A DNA stretch of 64,000 nucleotides from JADJLQ01 sp044227925 (lineage in GTDB: Bacteria > Bacteroidota > Bacteroidia > Chitinophagales > Saprospiraceae), in contig JBGAVW010000003.1 in assembly GCA_044227925.1 (NCBI GenBank), forward strand, positions 62,001-126,000, in the 5' to 3' direction. A model generated the notes under the pieces. It saw nothing but the letters and a program-made list of their open reading frames with translations. It was not told the DNA's origin and did not search any database. Positions 8,246 through 17,689 of the stretch are shown here, piece after piece; within the stretch, counting starts at the first letter, position 1; every line of letters begins with the position of its first letter. A program made the translations under genes and the position numbers.

Positions 8246-11194
8246 TCATCCCTCGGATTGGGGGATTTTGACTGTAAATCGAATTATAGTGCCCCTTTTT
8301 TCATGCGTAGTTATTTCAAGTTTGCCTCCAATTCTATCTGCCCTTTTTTGCATATTTTCCAATCCATTGCCTTTCCTGATATGATCAATAGAAAATCCTA
8401 TACCATCATCCATAATTTCTACTACTAAATTTTCCTGCCGCTGGTCCTGGATTTTTTCAAATTTTAAACTGACCTGATGGGCGTTGGCATGCTTTAATAC
8501 ATTGTGCAACGCTTCTTTACATATCATGATCAGATTACGGCTAAATTCAAATGGTGGTTTGATAAATACGTACGCATCATCAGATACACTCATTTTAAAT
8601 TTAATCTCGGATTCCTGGAATAATTCCATACCAAAATTTTGTATGCGATCCAGGGTATCACGTAAGGTATGTTTTGCCGGTGCCAATGCCCATATTATAT
8701 CTTTAGTCCCAAGGTACAATCCCTGGATGTTTTCTTTTATTTGGATAATCAATTTTTGCTGGTCTGAATTAGGATTAACTTTGGTTTCCAGGATGTCGGT
8801 AAGTAGTGAAAGCCTGGTGATTTTATTACCCAGATCATCATGCAAATCTTCCGAGGTCCGTTGTTGAATTTTGATTTGTTCCTGTCTTCGTACTTCATCT
8901 ACTAATTTTATACGGGAGGTTTTGAGATATATTCTGTATTTCTGGATAAATGCACCCAACAGCAAAAGAGATACCACTATTGAAAATCGAAACCAATTTT
9001 TTTGATAAAAAGGCCCGTCTATTACAAAGGAATAAGACAATGTTTTTGATTCTAAATGTGGTGCAGAAGCAAGTACAGCTTTAGCCTTAAATACATATTG
9101 TCCCGGTGGCAGATTAGGATAAATCACCGTAGATTGTGTCTGAGGTTTTGAAAACATTTCACTGGTACCGGAAAGATAATATTGATATTGAATGTCGTCG
9201 GCAGCAGACAAATGCAATCCTTGAAGGTGAAAACTAATATGATTTTGTTTATATGCCAGATGCAACATGGGTAAAGCAGCAGCACTATCGGCACTCATCA
9301 TTACCTGTTGACTATTCAAGGGAGCAGAAAAAATATCTATGGATTTTAAAAATACAGAAGGAGGAGTACTGTAATTATTATGTATGGATTTATATACGTA
9401 CAATCCTTTGGTGGTACCGACCCAAATATTACCTGCTCTGTCTTTGTACATAGCATTTTGATTGCATTCAGGCCCTAGCTTCTGGCTTGTTTTTAAATGT
9501 TGCACATCAAATGAATCACTGACTGCAATATATTTTACCTTATTCAACCCATTTATCGTTCCGGTATATAAAAAACCATTGTCTTCAAGCAGGCTGAATA
9601 TCATATTAGATGACAAACCATTGGATTCATTACAATTTATCAATTTGGAATTACGATAGTCCTTATTCCAAAGGTATATCCCATTTTCCGATGTACCGAA
9701 AGCAAGATAGGTATCATAGTTCTTTATAGCACCTACCAGAAAGGTATTCAACTCAGACAAAAAGAAAAATCCTCCTGAGTCAGCATTTTCATGTACTACG
9801 CGTAGCCCGGCACCGGTGCCTATCAATATAGAGTCATTGATATAGGGTGCAATGGCAAAACAACTATTATTAATGCCTTTAATTTTTTTTAGTGATTTGT
9901 TTTTATATCGTAATAGTCCCCTGGGAGTACCTATCCACAATGCAGAGTCAGTATGTTCATATAAAGAAATTACATTTTGAGGCTCTTTATACAATTGCAC
10001 AGACTTATAGATGTTCTTGGATTTTGATAGATTCCAGAGTCCAGACCCTATAGTGCCTATCCATACACTCCCATCATACGAATTGGCCGAACTATTAATT
10101 TTTACATTTTCACCCATCCTGCCTGGCTCATTCAGTGTAATGGCTTGTCCGGCCTCATTTATTATGGAAAGACCGTGTTCCAAACTACCGACATAGATTT
10201 CCTTTTCTTTTGATTCTGCAATAGACATCACCACGTTGCCGCTCAACCCGGTAGTAATATCGTATATCAGGTTAGTATTGGGTCTCATTCTGTAAATTCC
10301 GTTCCCATCGCTTGCAAACCAAATATTTTTTTCTTGATCGCTGATAATGTCATGTATCACATTATCAGTAAGTCCCTGTGCTGATCGGAGTATCTCTATT
10401 TTATTTTTCAGTCGGTCCCATTTAATAGCGCCTTTGGTGGTGGCAACATAATACTCATTTTTTTGATATGGCAGGATTCCTGTAAAATAGGCATCGGTGG
10501 ATACTGGCAATCGCAGCATTTGATTTTTTTGAATTTTATACAGACTGCCCGGATTGACTCCAATCCAAGTGCCTTCCTCTATATCTTTTACCAATTGTCG
10601 CATTTGCATTAGACTGTCTTTTGATGGAAACAGCACATACGGGTGCCAGTTTTCCTTATCGTAAGCAAATATCCCTTTCCTGAAAATAGCGGCAATTACC
10701 GTATCATGATTCATAGTAAAACAGGTAATTAAATCATTTGCCTGGCTGACTTTAGAGAGTTCATTCTTTTGGCTATTGTATTTATAAAGATTAAGGTTTT
10801 TACCTAATACATAAATGTCACCATTGGTTGCCTGATCGATATATAAAGCCGATAGCGAATGGCCCGCACTATCCACATGCACATTTTTAAACGACCGGCC
10901 GTTCCATATTTGTATATTCCTCGAGGTTGAAACCCAGATAGAATTCGATTGATCCACAAATACATAATCGGCTATGGAATGGCTGAGGCCACTACTGTAA
11001 TTAAAATTTTTAAACTCTTTACCATCAAATCTGCTGATGCCCCCAAGCGTACTTGCCCACAAAAAACCATTTTTATCAATAGCAAGATTGTTCAATTGCG
11101 ATTGCACCAAACCTTGTTCAATACTAAAATTGACAATATCGTATTTCTGTGCTGTCAGGGTAAAAAAAAACAACCAGCTAAAAACAATATTCAA
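8246..11194 (-). CDS. Hybrid-type sensor histidine kinase with periplasmic propeller
   Basis: This is a protein of about 982 residues. A signal segment (FSWLFFFTLTAQ) is followed by about 600 residues of two-component propeller repeats (LWASTLGGISRFDG and similar), then a Y_Y_Y beta-sandwich. One membrane helix follows (NWFRFSIVVSLLLLGAF), then a HisKA_3 domain (LHDDLGNK) and an HATPase_c domain (N-box ALHNVLKHAN, G-box DDGIGF, GNGLENM). It resembles Bacteroides glycan sensors but ends in a kinase with no fused receiver; the separate LuxR regulator downstream supplies that. The periplasmic part should sense a ligand, perhaps an oligosaccharide. The TTG start at 11194 is chosen because the longer TTG at 11215 lies inside the predicted -7 box. 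In the longer numbering the phosphorylated His is residue 792. Confidence 0.92.
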   Translation of the reverse strand: MNIVFSWLFFFTLTAQKYDIVNFSIEQGLVQSQLNNLAIDKNGFLWASTLGGISRFDGKEFKNFNYSSGLSHSIADYVFVDQSNSIWVSTSRNIQIWNGRSFKNVHVDSAGHSLSALYIDQATNGDIYVLGKNLNLYKYNSQKNELSKVSQANDLITCFTMNHDTVIAAIFRKGIFAYDKENWHPYVLFPSKDSLMQMRQLVKDIEEGTWIGVNPGSLYKIQKNQMLRLPVSTDAYFTGILPYQKNEYYVATTKGAIKWDRLKNKIEILRSAQGLTDNVIHDIISDQEKNIWFASDGNGIYRMRPNTNLIYDITTGLSGNVVMSIAESKEKEIYVGSLEHGLSIINEAGQAITLNEPGRMGENVKINSSANSYDGSVWIGTIGSGLWNLSKSKNIYKSVQLYKEPQNVISLYEHTDSALWIGTPRGLLRYKNKSLKKIKGINNSCFAIAPYINDSILIGTGAGLRVVHENADSGGFFFLSELNTFLVGAIKNYDTYLAFGTSENGIYLWNKDYRNSKLINCNESNGLSSNMIFSLLEDNGFLYTGTINGLNKVKYIAVSDSFDVQHLKTSQKLGPECNQNAMYKDRAGNIWVGTTKGLYVYKSIHNNYSTPPSVFLKSIDIFSAPLNSQQVMMSADSAAALPMLHLAYKQNHISFHLQGLHLSAADDIQYQYYLSGTSEMFSKPQTQSTVIYPNLPPGQYVFKAKAVLASAPHLESKTLSYSFVIDGPFYQKNWFRFSIVVSLLLLGAFIQKYRIYLKTSRIKLVDEVRRQEQIKIQQRTSEDLHDDLGNKITRLSLLTDILETKVNPNSDQQKLIIQIKENIQGLYLGTKDIIWALAPAKHTLRDTLDRIQNFGMELFQESEIKFKMSVSDDAYVFIKPPFEFSRNLIMICKEALHNVLKHANAHQVSLKFEKIQDQRQENLVVEIMDDGIGFSIDHIRKGNGLENMQKRADRIGGKLEITTHEKRGTIIRFTVKIPQSEG

Positions 11195-11212
11195 AACGAT
11201 TGGAGTTCCTCT

Positions 11213-11247
11213 CAAAATTATGGTGGCTTAGTTTAAACGTATACAAA
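11213..11247 (-). promoter_or_regulatory. Promoter (TTTG-N23-TAATTTTG) of the propeller histidine kinase operon
   Basis: Read on the minus strand, a TTTG -33 box (11247-11244) is followed after 23 bases by an exact TAnnTTTG box (11220-11213). Both elements fit the Bacteroidota sigma-ABfr promoter. The -7 box covers the TTG at 11215, so translation must begin further down, at the TTG at 11194. Confidence 0.6.
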
Positions 11248-11272
11248 GTTCTACTAATTTATGAGTTATAGA

Positions 11273-11289
11273 TCACCCTTTTGGGGTGA
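11273..11289. repeat. Short inverted repeat TCACCC-N5-GGGTGA in the divergent intergenic region
   Basis: A 6-bp perfect inverted repeat lies between the kinase promoter and the haloperoxidase-like gene. It could be an operator for the neighbouring response regulator or a minor hairpin. The rest of the 220-bp interval is very AT-rich, with tracts of alternating TA at 11326-11350. Confidence 0.25.
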
Positions 11290-11393
11290 ATAAAGGATAT
11301 TTTCAAATTACTATTAAATTAAACATATATATAATATATAAATATATGATTGTTAAATTTTTGTCAAAATATGTTATATATAACAGAATATCT

Positions 11394-11401
11394 TAATTTT
11401 G
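11394..11401 (+). promoter_or_regulatory. -7 promoter box (TAATTTTG)
   Basis: This is an exact TAnnTTTG match 13 bases before the ATG of the haloperoxidase-like gene. The nearest TTTG is 30 bases upstream, which is too far, so this could be an activator-dependent promoter. Confidence 0.4.
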
Positions 11402-11414
11402 AAAAAACTTCTTT

Positions 11415-12737
11415 ATGAAATCATTAAAATTATCCCTGATTATCACTCTGCTGATAGCCTTTACTCAGTGTCAGAAAGATGAATTTGGTAATTCAAAAAA
11501 GACCGATTCATTCAATACCAGTCTGGCGACAGATTACATGGATTTATTGCGTGAAATCACCAAAGCTCATCCTGGATTTAGCCCACCTGTAGCCAGCAGA
11601 GCATTTGGATATGCGGGGATAACCCTGTATGAGTCACTTGTAAACGGCATGCCGGGGTACGAAAGTCTGGCAGGAAAAATCAATGGATTGTCTGAACTTC
11701 CTCAGCCAGAGGCAGACCAATCGTATCACTGGGGAGAAGTGGCAAATGCCGCTATGAATGAGGTAATAAAACTTTTTTATCCCCAGGCGCCAAGCAGCCT
11801 AAGTTCCCAAGTTGAATTTTTACAAGCAAAATATAAAACCGATTTTTCATCGGAGGTGAGTGAAGAAGTATTAAAAAGAAGTGAGGAATATGGAAGAGTT
11901 TTGGCAGCTGCTATATTTGAATTTTCCAAGTCCGATGGTGGACATGAAGGATATAAAAATAATTTTCCGGCATACACCGTCCCTAAAGGCAACGGATTTT
12001 GGGTGCCCACCAATGCTAACCTCACGCCCCTGCAACCGTACTGGGGCAATAATAGGACTTTCGTAAAGGATGTGGTAGATCATTCTCAGCCAACTATACA
12101 TAATCCATTTTCAACTGATAAAAATTCGATATTTTATGCACAAGCTCTGGAGGTATACTCTATTGGTAAAAATCTGACCAATGAACAGAGCACCATTGCC
12201 AAATTTTGGAGTGACGACCCTGGAGTACCAGGTACACCACCCGGCCATTCCGTTTCCATAGCTACAATAGCTTTAAAAAACACCAAGGCTCCTTTAAGTA
12301 AGGCCGCAGAAACCTATGCCAAGGTGGGCATGGCCGTTTCGGATGCTTTTGTATCCTGCTGGAAATGCAAATACGTATTTAATCTCCTGCGTCCGGTTAC
12401 CTATATTAAAGAAAATATAGATGCCAACTGGTCTACGCTTTTGCCTACACCTCCGTTTCCTGAATATACTTCTGGTCATTCTGTACAGTCCGGTGCCACG
12501 GCCAGGGTATTATCTGATTTATTTGGGTACAATTTTTCATTCATTGACGATACGCACGGTAAGCGTACAGATATAAATGGATCGCCAAGGCAATTCAGGT
12601 CTTTCGATCATTTTGCCGCAGAAGCAGCCATATCAAGGCTTTACGGAGGAATACATTATCGTCAAGCCATAGAACTCGGTGTAGATCAAGGGACTAAGGT
12701 GGGCGATTTAATAAATTCTATGAAATTTCGCAACTAG
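11415..12737 (+). CDS. Vanadium-haloperoxidase/PAP2-superfamily lipoprotein
   Basis: This 440-residue protein begins with a lipoprotein signal (LLIAFTQC, acylated C19). The C-terminal half carries the three-part active site shared by vanadium haloperoxidases and acid phosphatases: K319-x6-R326-P327, S353-G354-H355, and S407-R408-x5-H414. The overall length and spacing fit the haloperoxidase-related group rather than a compact PAP2 phosphatase. The protein may therefore be a secreted phosphatase or a halide-oxidising enzyme; the sequence alone does not decide. It is tethered to the periplasmic or outer face of the envelope. It is transcribed divergently from the two-component operon, which could regulate it. 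Confidence 0.85.
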   Translation: MKSLKLSLIITLLIAFTQCQKDEFGNSKKTDSFNTSLATDYMDLLREITKAHPGFSPPVASRAFGYAGITLYESLVNGMPGYESLAGKINGLSELPQPEADQSYHWGEVANAAMNEVIKLFYPQAPSSLSSQVEFLQAKYKTDFSSEVSEEVLKRSEEYGRVLAAAIFEFSKSDGGHEGYKNNFPAYTVPKGNGFWVPTNANLTPLQPYWGNNRTFVKDVVDHSQPTIHNPFSTDKNSIFYAQALEVYSIGKNLTNEQSTIAKFWSDDPGVPGTPPGHSVSIATIALKNTKAPLSKAAETYAKVGMAVSDAFVSCWKCKYVFNLLRPVTYIKENIDANWSTLLPTPPFPEYTSGHSVQSGATARVLSDLFGYNFSFIDDTHGKRTDINGSPRQFRSFDHFAAEAAISRLYGGIHYRQAIELGVDQGTKVGDLINSMKFRN

Positions 12738-12837
12738 GATCTTTCTCCGTCACTGACTGTTGGGCACAAATTTCTATTTAGGATTTAGGGACCTGTATTT
12801 AAAATCAGTCTAATTTTAAGTTTATTTGTTAAACATA

Positions 12838-12869
12838 TTTGTCTGCGAGTATGTTTTTTTATAATTTTA
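12838..12869 (+). promoter_or_regulatory. Promoter TTTG-N20-TAATTTTA of the OmpA-like gene
   Basis: A TTTG -33 box (12838-12841) is followed after 20 bases by TAATTTTA (12862-12869), one base from TAnnTTTG. The ATG follows 24 bases later. Spacing and both boxes fit the Bacteroidota consensus. Confidence 0.6.
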
Positions 12870-12893
12870 TGCGAAAACCATTAATAAAAAATT

Positions 12894-13805
12894 ATGAAGA
12901 AGTATTTTACATTTATAGTTGTGTTCTCTTTACTCACATCTTGTGTGGGCAAGAAAAAATACGATATGGCTACTAAAGACAAGATGGCCATAGAGGAAGA
13001 AATGAAGCAAATAAAAGCCTCACTCAAAAAAAGTCAGGAAGAATATGCTGATCTGATGAAAAAATACAATGATGAGCAAGCCCGTGTAAAGTCGGAAAAA
13101 CAAATGGCTGATGCCAAAGCATCTGAGTATCAGACAAAACTTAAATCACTGGAGAACCAATTGGATCTGGCAAATAAGACCAATACCAACCTGTTGAGCC
13201 GGTTGGAAGATCTTTCCATCATCAGTAAGTCAGGGGCAGAAAACATTCAAAAATCACTGGAAGCCATTAACCAGCAGTCGAAATACATTCAAGGTCTTAA
13301 TACCAAGATTCAAATGAAAGATTCACTGAATCTTGCTCTGGTGACCAACTTAAAAAGATCGTTGGCAAATATAAATGACGAAGATGTAAAAGTTGAAGTA
13401 AGAGGTGGCTTGGTATATGTTTCCATAGCTGATAAATTACTTTTCAAATCCGGAAGCTATAATATTAATGCAACAGCGGAAAATGTACTTGGCAAGGTTG
13501 CACAGGTAGTAAATGATCATAAAGAGATTGACATTTTAGTTGAAGGCCATACTGATAATGTAAGTATCAGCACTGACCAAATCAAAGACAATTGGGACTT
13601 ATCTGTGTTAAGAGCGACTGCTGTAACCAGGATGTTGCAAAAGAAATTTGGTGTAGATCCTTCCCGAATGACCGCCGGTGGCAAAAGTGAATATTCACCA
13701 AAAGATAGCAATGAATCTGCATCCGGCAGACAAGCCAATCGCCGAACAGAAATCGTAATCACACCAAGGCTTGATCAATACATTGGATTGATGACCAAAA
13801 GCTGA
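12894..13805 (+). CDS. OmpA-family peptidoglycan-associated lipoprotein
   Basis: This is a 303-residue lipoprotein. The signal peptide ends in LLTSC (acylated C17). Residues 18-140 form a long, charged coiled coil. Residues 170-295 are an OmpA C-like domain with LLFKSGS, the peptidoglycan-binding segment VEGHTDNV, and the closing NRRTEIVI, in which the Arg contacts diaminopimelate. It should link the outer membrane to the cell wall, as Pal does. There is no N-terminal beta-barrel. It is a single-gene unit with a good promoter and a strong intrinsic terminator. Confidence 0.93.
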   Translation: MKKYFTFIVVFSLLTSCVGKKKYDMATKDKMAIEEEMKQIKASLKKSQEEYADLMKKYNDEQARVKSEKQMADAKASEYQTKLKSLENQLDLANKTNTNLLSRLEDLSIISKSGAENIQKSLEAINQQSKYIQGLNTKIQMKDSLNLALVTNLKRSLANINDEDVKVEVRGGLVYVSIADKLLFKSGSYNINATAENVLGKVAQVVNDHKEIDILVEGHTDNVSISTDQIKDNWDLSVLRATAVTRMLQKKFGVDPSRMTAGGKSEYSPKDSNESASGRQANRRTEIVITPRLDQYIGLMTKS

Positions 13806-13828
13806 TAAAATATAGTATAGCTACTACA

Positions 13829-13865
13829 AAAAGCCGCTTGTAACACCAGGCGGCTTTTTTTTTGT
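13829..13865 (+). terminator. Rho-independent terminator of the OmpA-like gene
   Basis: AAAAGCCGC (13829-13837) pairs perfectly with GCGGCTTTT (13850-13858) across a 12-base loop. An uninterrupted T run follows to 13863. It lies 24 bases after the stop codon. Confidence 0.9.
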
Positions 13866-13900
13866 AAATTTTCCCTTACATTTTAAAGATATCCCTGATC

Positions 13901-16615
13901 TTGCGGTTGATCTTGAAATTAAAATTGACTTTAATCGGTATCTTTTGCCAGTATTATCTGCAAGCACAGCTAAATAATGGCATGACCCTGAATTGTAATG
14001 ATAAATCCCTAATTGAAATTCTATCTGAAATAAACTTTAAATCCGAATTCAGCATTTTCATTCACGACAGTACTTCTTTAAAAGATATTATTATTAAATC
14101 GGAATGCAAAGAGTACGAAATCGAACCACTCCTTAATCATATTTTACAAGGAACCGGTCAAAAATTTTTAAGATATGACTACCATCTGTTTGTAGTTGCC
14201 GATTCCAATCTCTTAAACACCGAATTATTTGCAAATTTTTTTATTAAAAAATCCAGACTCGACGAAACATTGTCTTCAGATGGGGTAATTATAGGCCACT
14301 CTGATTCAATAAACCGGTCAGGGCAGGCCCTTTTACGCGGACTGGTCATAGACGGGAAAACAGATAGTCCGTTAATAAATGCTTATATTAATATTCTCAA
14401 TACCAATCAGCAAACAGTCAGTGAGTTGGATGGTAGTTTTGTATTGAAATTACCAGTCGGTGCTTACACTTTGGAAGTGGAGGCAGCTAATTATCATTCC
14501 TATCAAAGTAAATTAAAGATATATAATGATGGATACCTAATGATAAAAATGTATTCCAATTCCATTGACTTACCTGAAGTGGTCATAGGAGCATCTGCGC
14601 AAAGCAGGTTGGAAAATGCTGTTGCCGGGGTTGCCGAATTATCCGTAAAAGAAATTAAAAAACTTCCTGCTTTGTTGGGTGAAAATGATGTGATTAAAGC
14701 ATTACTCACCTTACCCGGAGTGAATAATACAGGTGAGGCTGGAAGCGGTTTTAATGTCCGTGGTGGAAATATTGATCAAAATTTAATCCAACAAGACGGC
14801 ATTTTTTTCTTAAACCCATCCCATGTATTGGGATTATTTTCTGCATTCAATCCCGAAGTAATCAAACAAGTTACTTTCTATAAAGGCCACGTTCCTGCTC
14901 AATTTGGAGGGCGTACATCATCTGTGCTCGAAATTAAGTTAAAAGATCCCAGTTACACTAAATACAATTTTTCAGGTGGTATTGGGCCTATAGCATCAAA
15001 ATTTTTTGTTGAAGGACCACTGGTACAAAACAAAACATCTTTTTTCCTGGGAGGTCGTTTTACATATTCCGACTGGATACTAAATCTCATGCGTGATCCT
15101 AATTTAAAAAACAGCAGTGCCAATTTTAATGATTTTAACTTGAAATTTTCGCATAAATTGAATGAATCAGCGCAGATTCAAATGAGTACATACCACAGCC
15201 GCGATCATTTTCAATACGCAGACCAATTCGGCTATGGTTGGGCATCCAACTCGATCTCCATCATTTATCAGAATGTACTTAATAAGCATACTATTTTACA
15301 GTCTAATCTGATGTACAGTGAAAATAAGAATGAATTTTTAGATGGCACATCCTCCGTGGAGAACAAATTGGAAAATGGAATAGATTATCTCAAAGCCAAA
15401 TTAAATATTTCTACAGACAGATTTGAAAATCAAGGAATCAACCTGGGATTGGAAGTCACCAGATACCTTACCCGTCCGGAGAAATTTTCAGCTGGCAGCG
15501 GATCTCAAAGCATAAGCTCAAGTATTCAACAAAGTAAAGGTGAAGAATATGCCCTTTATATAAATGACGAGATAAAATTATCTTCATCTCTTTCTGCATC
15601 CATAGGAATGAGGCAATCTTTTTTCAGAAATTTTGGTCCCGAAGAAGTACATTTTTATTCTACTAGTGATAGCAGGGTTCCCAACAACATAATCGGTAGT
15701 AAAAAATATGCGGCTAACAGCACTATCAAGACCTATTTTAATCCCGAGCCTCGATTGGGCCTGGCCTTAAAACTCAGTAATCAAAGCTCGATCAAATGGA
15801 GCTTTAATCGTTTAGCTCAATACATTCACCTGATTTCAAATACAGCTGCAGCCACTCCTGTTGATATCTGGGCATTATCCAACACGCATATCAAACCTCA
15901 ATTGTCAACCAATTATTCAGTAGGCTTTTACCAAAATATAAATGAAACTGAATGGGAAACCTCTGTCGAATTTTTTTATAGAAAAAGCAAAAATATAATT
16001 GAATATAAAGATTTTGCAAGGCTATTACGAAATGAAATGCTGGAAACGGCCATATTTGGAGTAGATGGCAAAGCATATGGTGCCGAGTTTTATCTGAAAC
16101 GAAATAAGAACAATCCCTCGGGATATATTTCATATACATTGAGCCGCAGCTTTCGGAAAACCCAAAACCGGTTTGCAGATGAAATAATAAATAATGGTAA
16201 CTGGTATGCCTCCAATTTTGATAAGCCACACAATCTGAATGCAGTTATCAACTTTCAATTAAAAAAGACCATGCTGCTTGCATGTAATTTTGTATACAAC
16301 AGCGGCCGTCCTCTAACTGCCCCGGTAGCTGATTTTTATTTGGGTGACAATGGCGTTTTTCTGGATTATTCAGAAAGAAATCAGTTCCGTATCCCTGATT
16401 ATCACCGTCTCGACATTTCCTATACCTTGACTCGCGGCGCAGTACGGAGTAACAAAAATAAAGGCAGCCTCACTTTTTCAGTTTATAATCTCTACTCGCG
16501 TCGCAATGCTTTTTCAGTATATTATAAACGCAACTCAGGTCAACCACTGGTAGCATATAAACTTGCAGTATTGGGTACTGCCATTCCATCCATCACTTAT
16601 AATTTCCAATTTTGA
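13901..16615 (+). CDS. TonB-dependent outer-membrane receptor with N-terminal STN-like domain
   Basis: This 904-residue receptor has, in order: a signal peptide (LTLIGIFCQYYLQAQ), an STN/secretin-like domain (about 26-105), a carboxypeptidase-regulatory-like beta-sandwich (145-225), a plug (about 230-350, with SGFNVRGGNIDQNLIQQDG) and a 22-strand barrel ending in Phe. The start is TTG; there is no ATG before the signal sequence. STN domains in FecA-type receptors signal to an inner-membrane anti-sigma factor, but no FecR gene lies next to this one. It forms an overlapping operon with a DUF4249 lipoprotein, a known partner class of these receptors. The substrate is unknown; it is not a SusC-type receptor. 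Confidence 0.92.
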   Translation: MRLILKLKLTLIGIFCQYYLQAQLNNGMTLNCNDKSLIEILSEINFKSEFSIFIHDSTSLKDIIIKSECKEYEIEPLLNHILQGTGQKFLRYDYHLFVVADSNLLNTELFANFFIKKSRLDETLSSDGVIIGHSDSINRSGQALLRGLVIDGKTDSPLINAYINILNTNQQTVSELDGSFVLKLPVGAYTLEVEAANYHSYQSKLKIYNDGYLMIKMYSNSIDLPEVVIGASAQSRLENAVAGVAELSVKEIKKLPALLGENDVIKALLTLPGVNNTGEAGSGFNVRGGNIDQNLIQQDGIFFLNPSHVLGLFSAFNPEVIKQVTFYKGHVPAQFGGRTSSVLEIKLKDPSYTKYNFSGGIGPIASKFFVEGPLVQNKTSFFLGGRFTYSDWILNLMRDPNLKNSSANFNDFNLKFSHKLNESAQIQMSTYHSRDHFQYADQFGYGWASNSISIIYQNVLNKHTILQSNLMYSENKNEFLDGTSSVENKLENGIDYLKAKLNISTDRFENQGINLGLEVTRYLTRPEKFSAGSGSQSISSSIQQSKGEEYALYINDEIKLSSSLSASIGMRQSFFRNFGPEEVHFYSTSDSRVPNNIIGSKKYAANSTIKTYFNPEPRLGLALKLSNQSSIKWSFNRLAQYIHLISNTAAATPVDIWALSNTHIKPQLSTNYSVGFYQNINETEWETSVEFFYRKSKNIIEYKDFARLLRNEMLETAIFGVDGKAYGAEFYLKRNKNNPSGYISYTLSRSFRKTQNRFADEIINNGNWYASNFDKPHNLNAVINFQLKKTMLLACNFVYNSGRPLTAPVADFYLGDNGVFLDYSERNQFRIPDYHRLDISYTLTRGAVRSNKNKGSLTFSVYNLYSRRNAFSVYYKRNSGQPLVAYKLAVLGTAIPSITYNFQF

Positions 16616-17688
16616 TGAAAATCTTTTGGTTTTTAGGAGTATGTGGACTGCTTTTACTTTCCAACGCCTGCATAGAAGAGATACCGGTGCAACCAGGCTC
16701 CCCAGTGGAAAAACTGGTAGTTTCAGGCATTTTAAATAATGTAAAAGAGAATCAAATAATTAAATTACAAATGACAACAGGCTATGGCCAGCCCCCATAC
16801 AACATAGAGAATGCGGAAGTCATACTTTATGAAAATAAAATAAATAAATATTCCTATGTAGAACAAAATCAGGGGAAATATGTCCTCGAAGCAGATAAAT
16901 TCACAGCTAAAATCGGTGCTGAATATTATATAACGATAAGTTTACCAAACGGAAAAAAATACCAAAGCTTGCCTGAGATAATGCTAGAATCCATTGCCCC
17001 TGATTCGCTCAGTTGGGATATTACAACTAAAAATGAGATCATTCTGGAAGGTTATCCAAGAGAATATAAAGCAACTTCTGTGTATCTCCACACTTCATTA
17101 CCCAATAACGACCCCGACATCTGCCTCCGCTGGATTTCAGCAGGAGCTTTTCAATTCACTACATTACCAGAATGCAATCCATTCAGATCTACCAATACCT
17201 GTTATTTTTCGAATGAATTGAAACCAGGAGATCCAATGATTTATTCCAATGAGGAATTGAGGCAAAACAGATTGAATCGGTTAGAAATTGCGTTTGAATC
17301 CATGGAACCTGATTATAAATTTATGGAAACGCATTATTTTATAGTGAACCAATACAGAATATCAAAAAAGGCCTATACTTATTTTAAAGACCTGAAGTCT
17401 GTATCTTCTTTAAATGGCAGCATATTTGATGCCGTACCTGCGAGTGTTAAAGGCAATGTATATAACTCAGGGGATAAAAATGAATATGCTCTAGGCTATT
17501 TTCAGGTATCCGCTGTAGTCCCCATACGACTCAAAGTGGTTTCATCAGACTTCGCGGGTAAATATGCTTTACTTTCAAAAACAGGCAACCTTTGTGCATG
17601 GTTGTATGGCAATTCACAAACCTATTTTCAGGCTTGCTGCGATTGTTCCCTTCCTGATCCGATCATATCCAAACCTGACTGGTGGTAA
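16615..17688 (+). CDS. DUF4249 lipoprotein, partner of the TonB receptor
   Basis: This protein of about 358 residues has a lipoprotein signal (LLLLSNAC, then IEEIPV) and a beta-rich N-terminal half (LVVSGILNNVKENQIIKLQ, ENAEVILYENK) characteristic of DUF4249. The family is found almost only in Bacteroidota, next to TonB-dependent receptors; a role as a surface lid or ligand-binding partner comparable to SusD is plausible but unproven. The ATG at 16615 overlaps the receptor stop (TGATG), so translation is coupled. The C-terminus is cysteine-rich (QACCDCSLPDP), which is common in this family and may be disulfide-bonded. Confidence 0.88.
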   Translation: MKIFWFLGVCGLLLLSNACIEEIPVQPGSPVEKLVVSGILNNVKENQIIKLQMTTGYGQPPYNIENAEVILYENKINKYSYVEQNQGKYVLEADKFTAKIGAEYYITISLPNGKKYQSLPEIMLESIAPDSLSWDITTKNEIILEGYPREYKATSVYLHTSLPNNDPDICLRWISAGAFQFTTLPECNPFRSTNTCYFSNELKPGDPMIYSNEELRQNRLNRLEIAFESMEPDYKFMETHYFIVNQYRISKKAYTYFKDLKSVSSLNGSIFDAVPASVKGNVYNSGDKNEYALGYFQVSAVVPIRLKVVSSDFAGKYALLSKTGNLCAWLYGNSQTYFQACCDCSLPDPIISKPDWW

Positions 17689-17689
17689 T

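Noticed and set aside
11326..11350. AT-rich alternating TA tract as a possible origin or recombination site.
   Set aside because: It is short, has no DnaA boxes or flanking repeats, and sits in an ordinary divergent promoter region.
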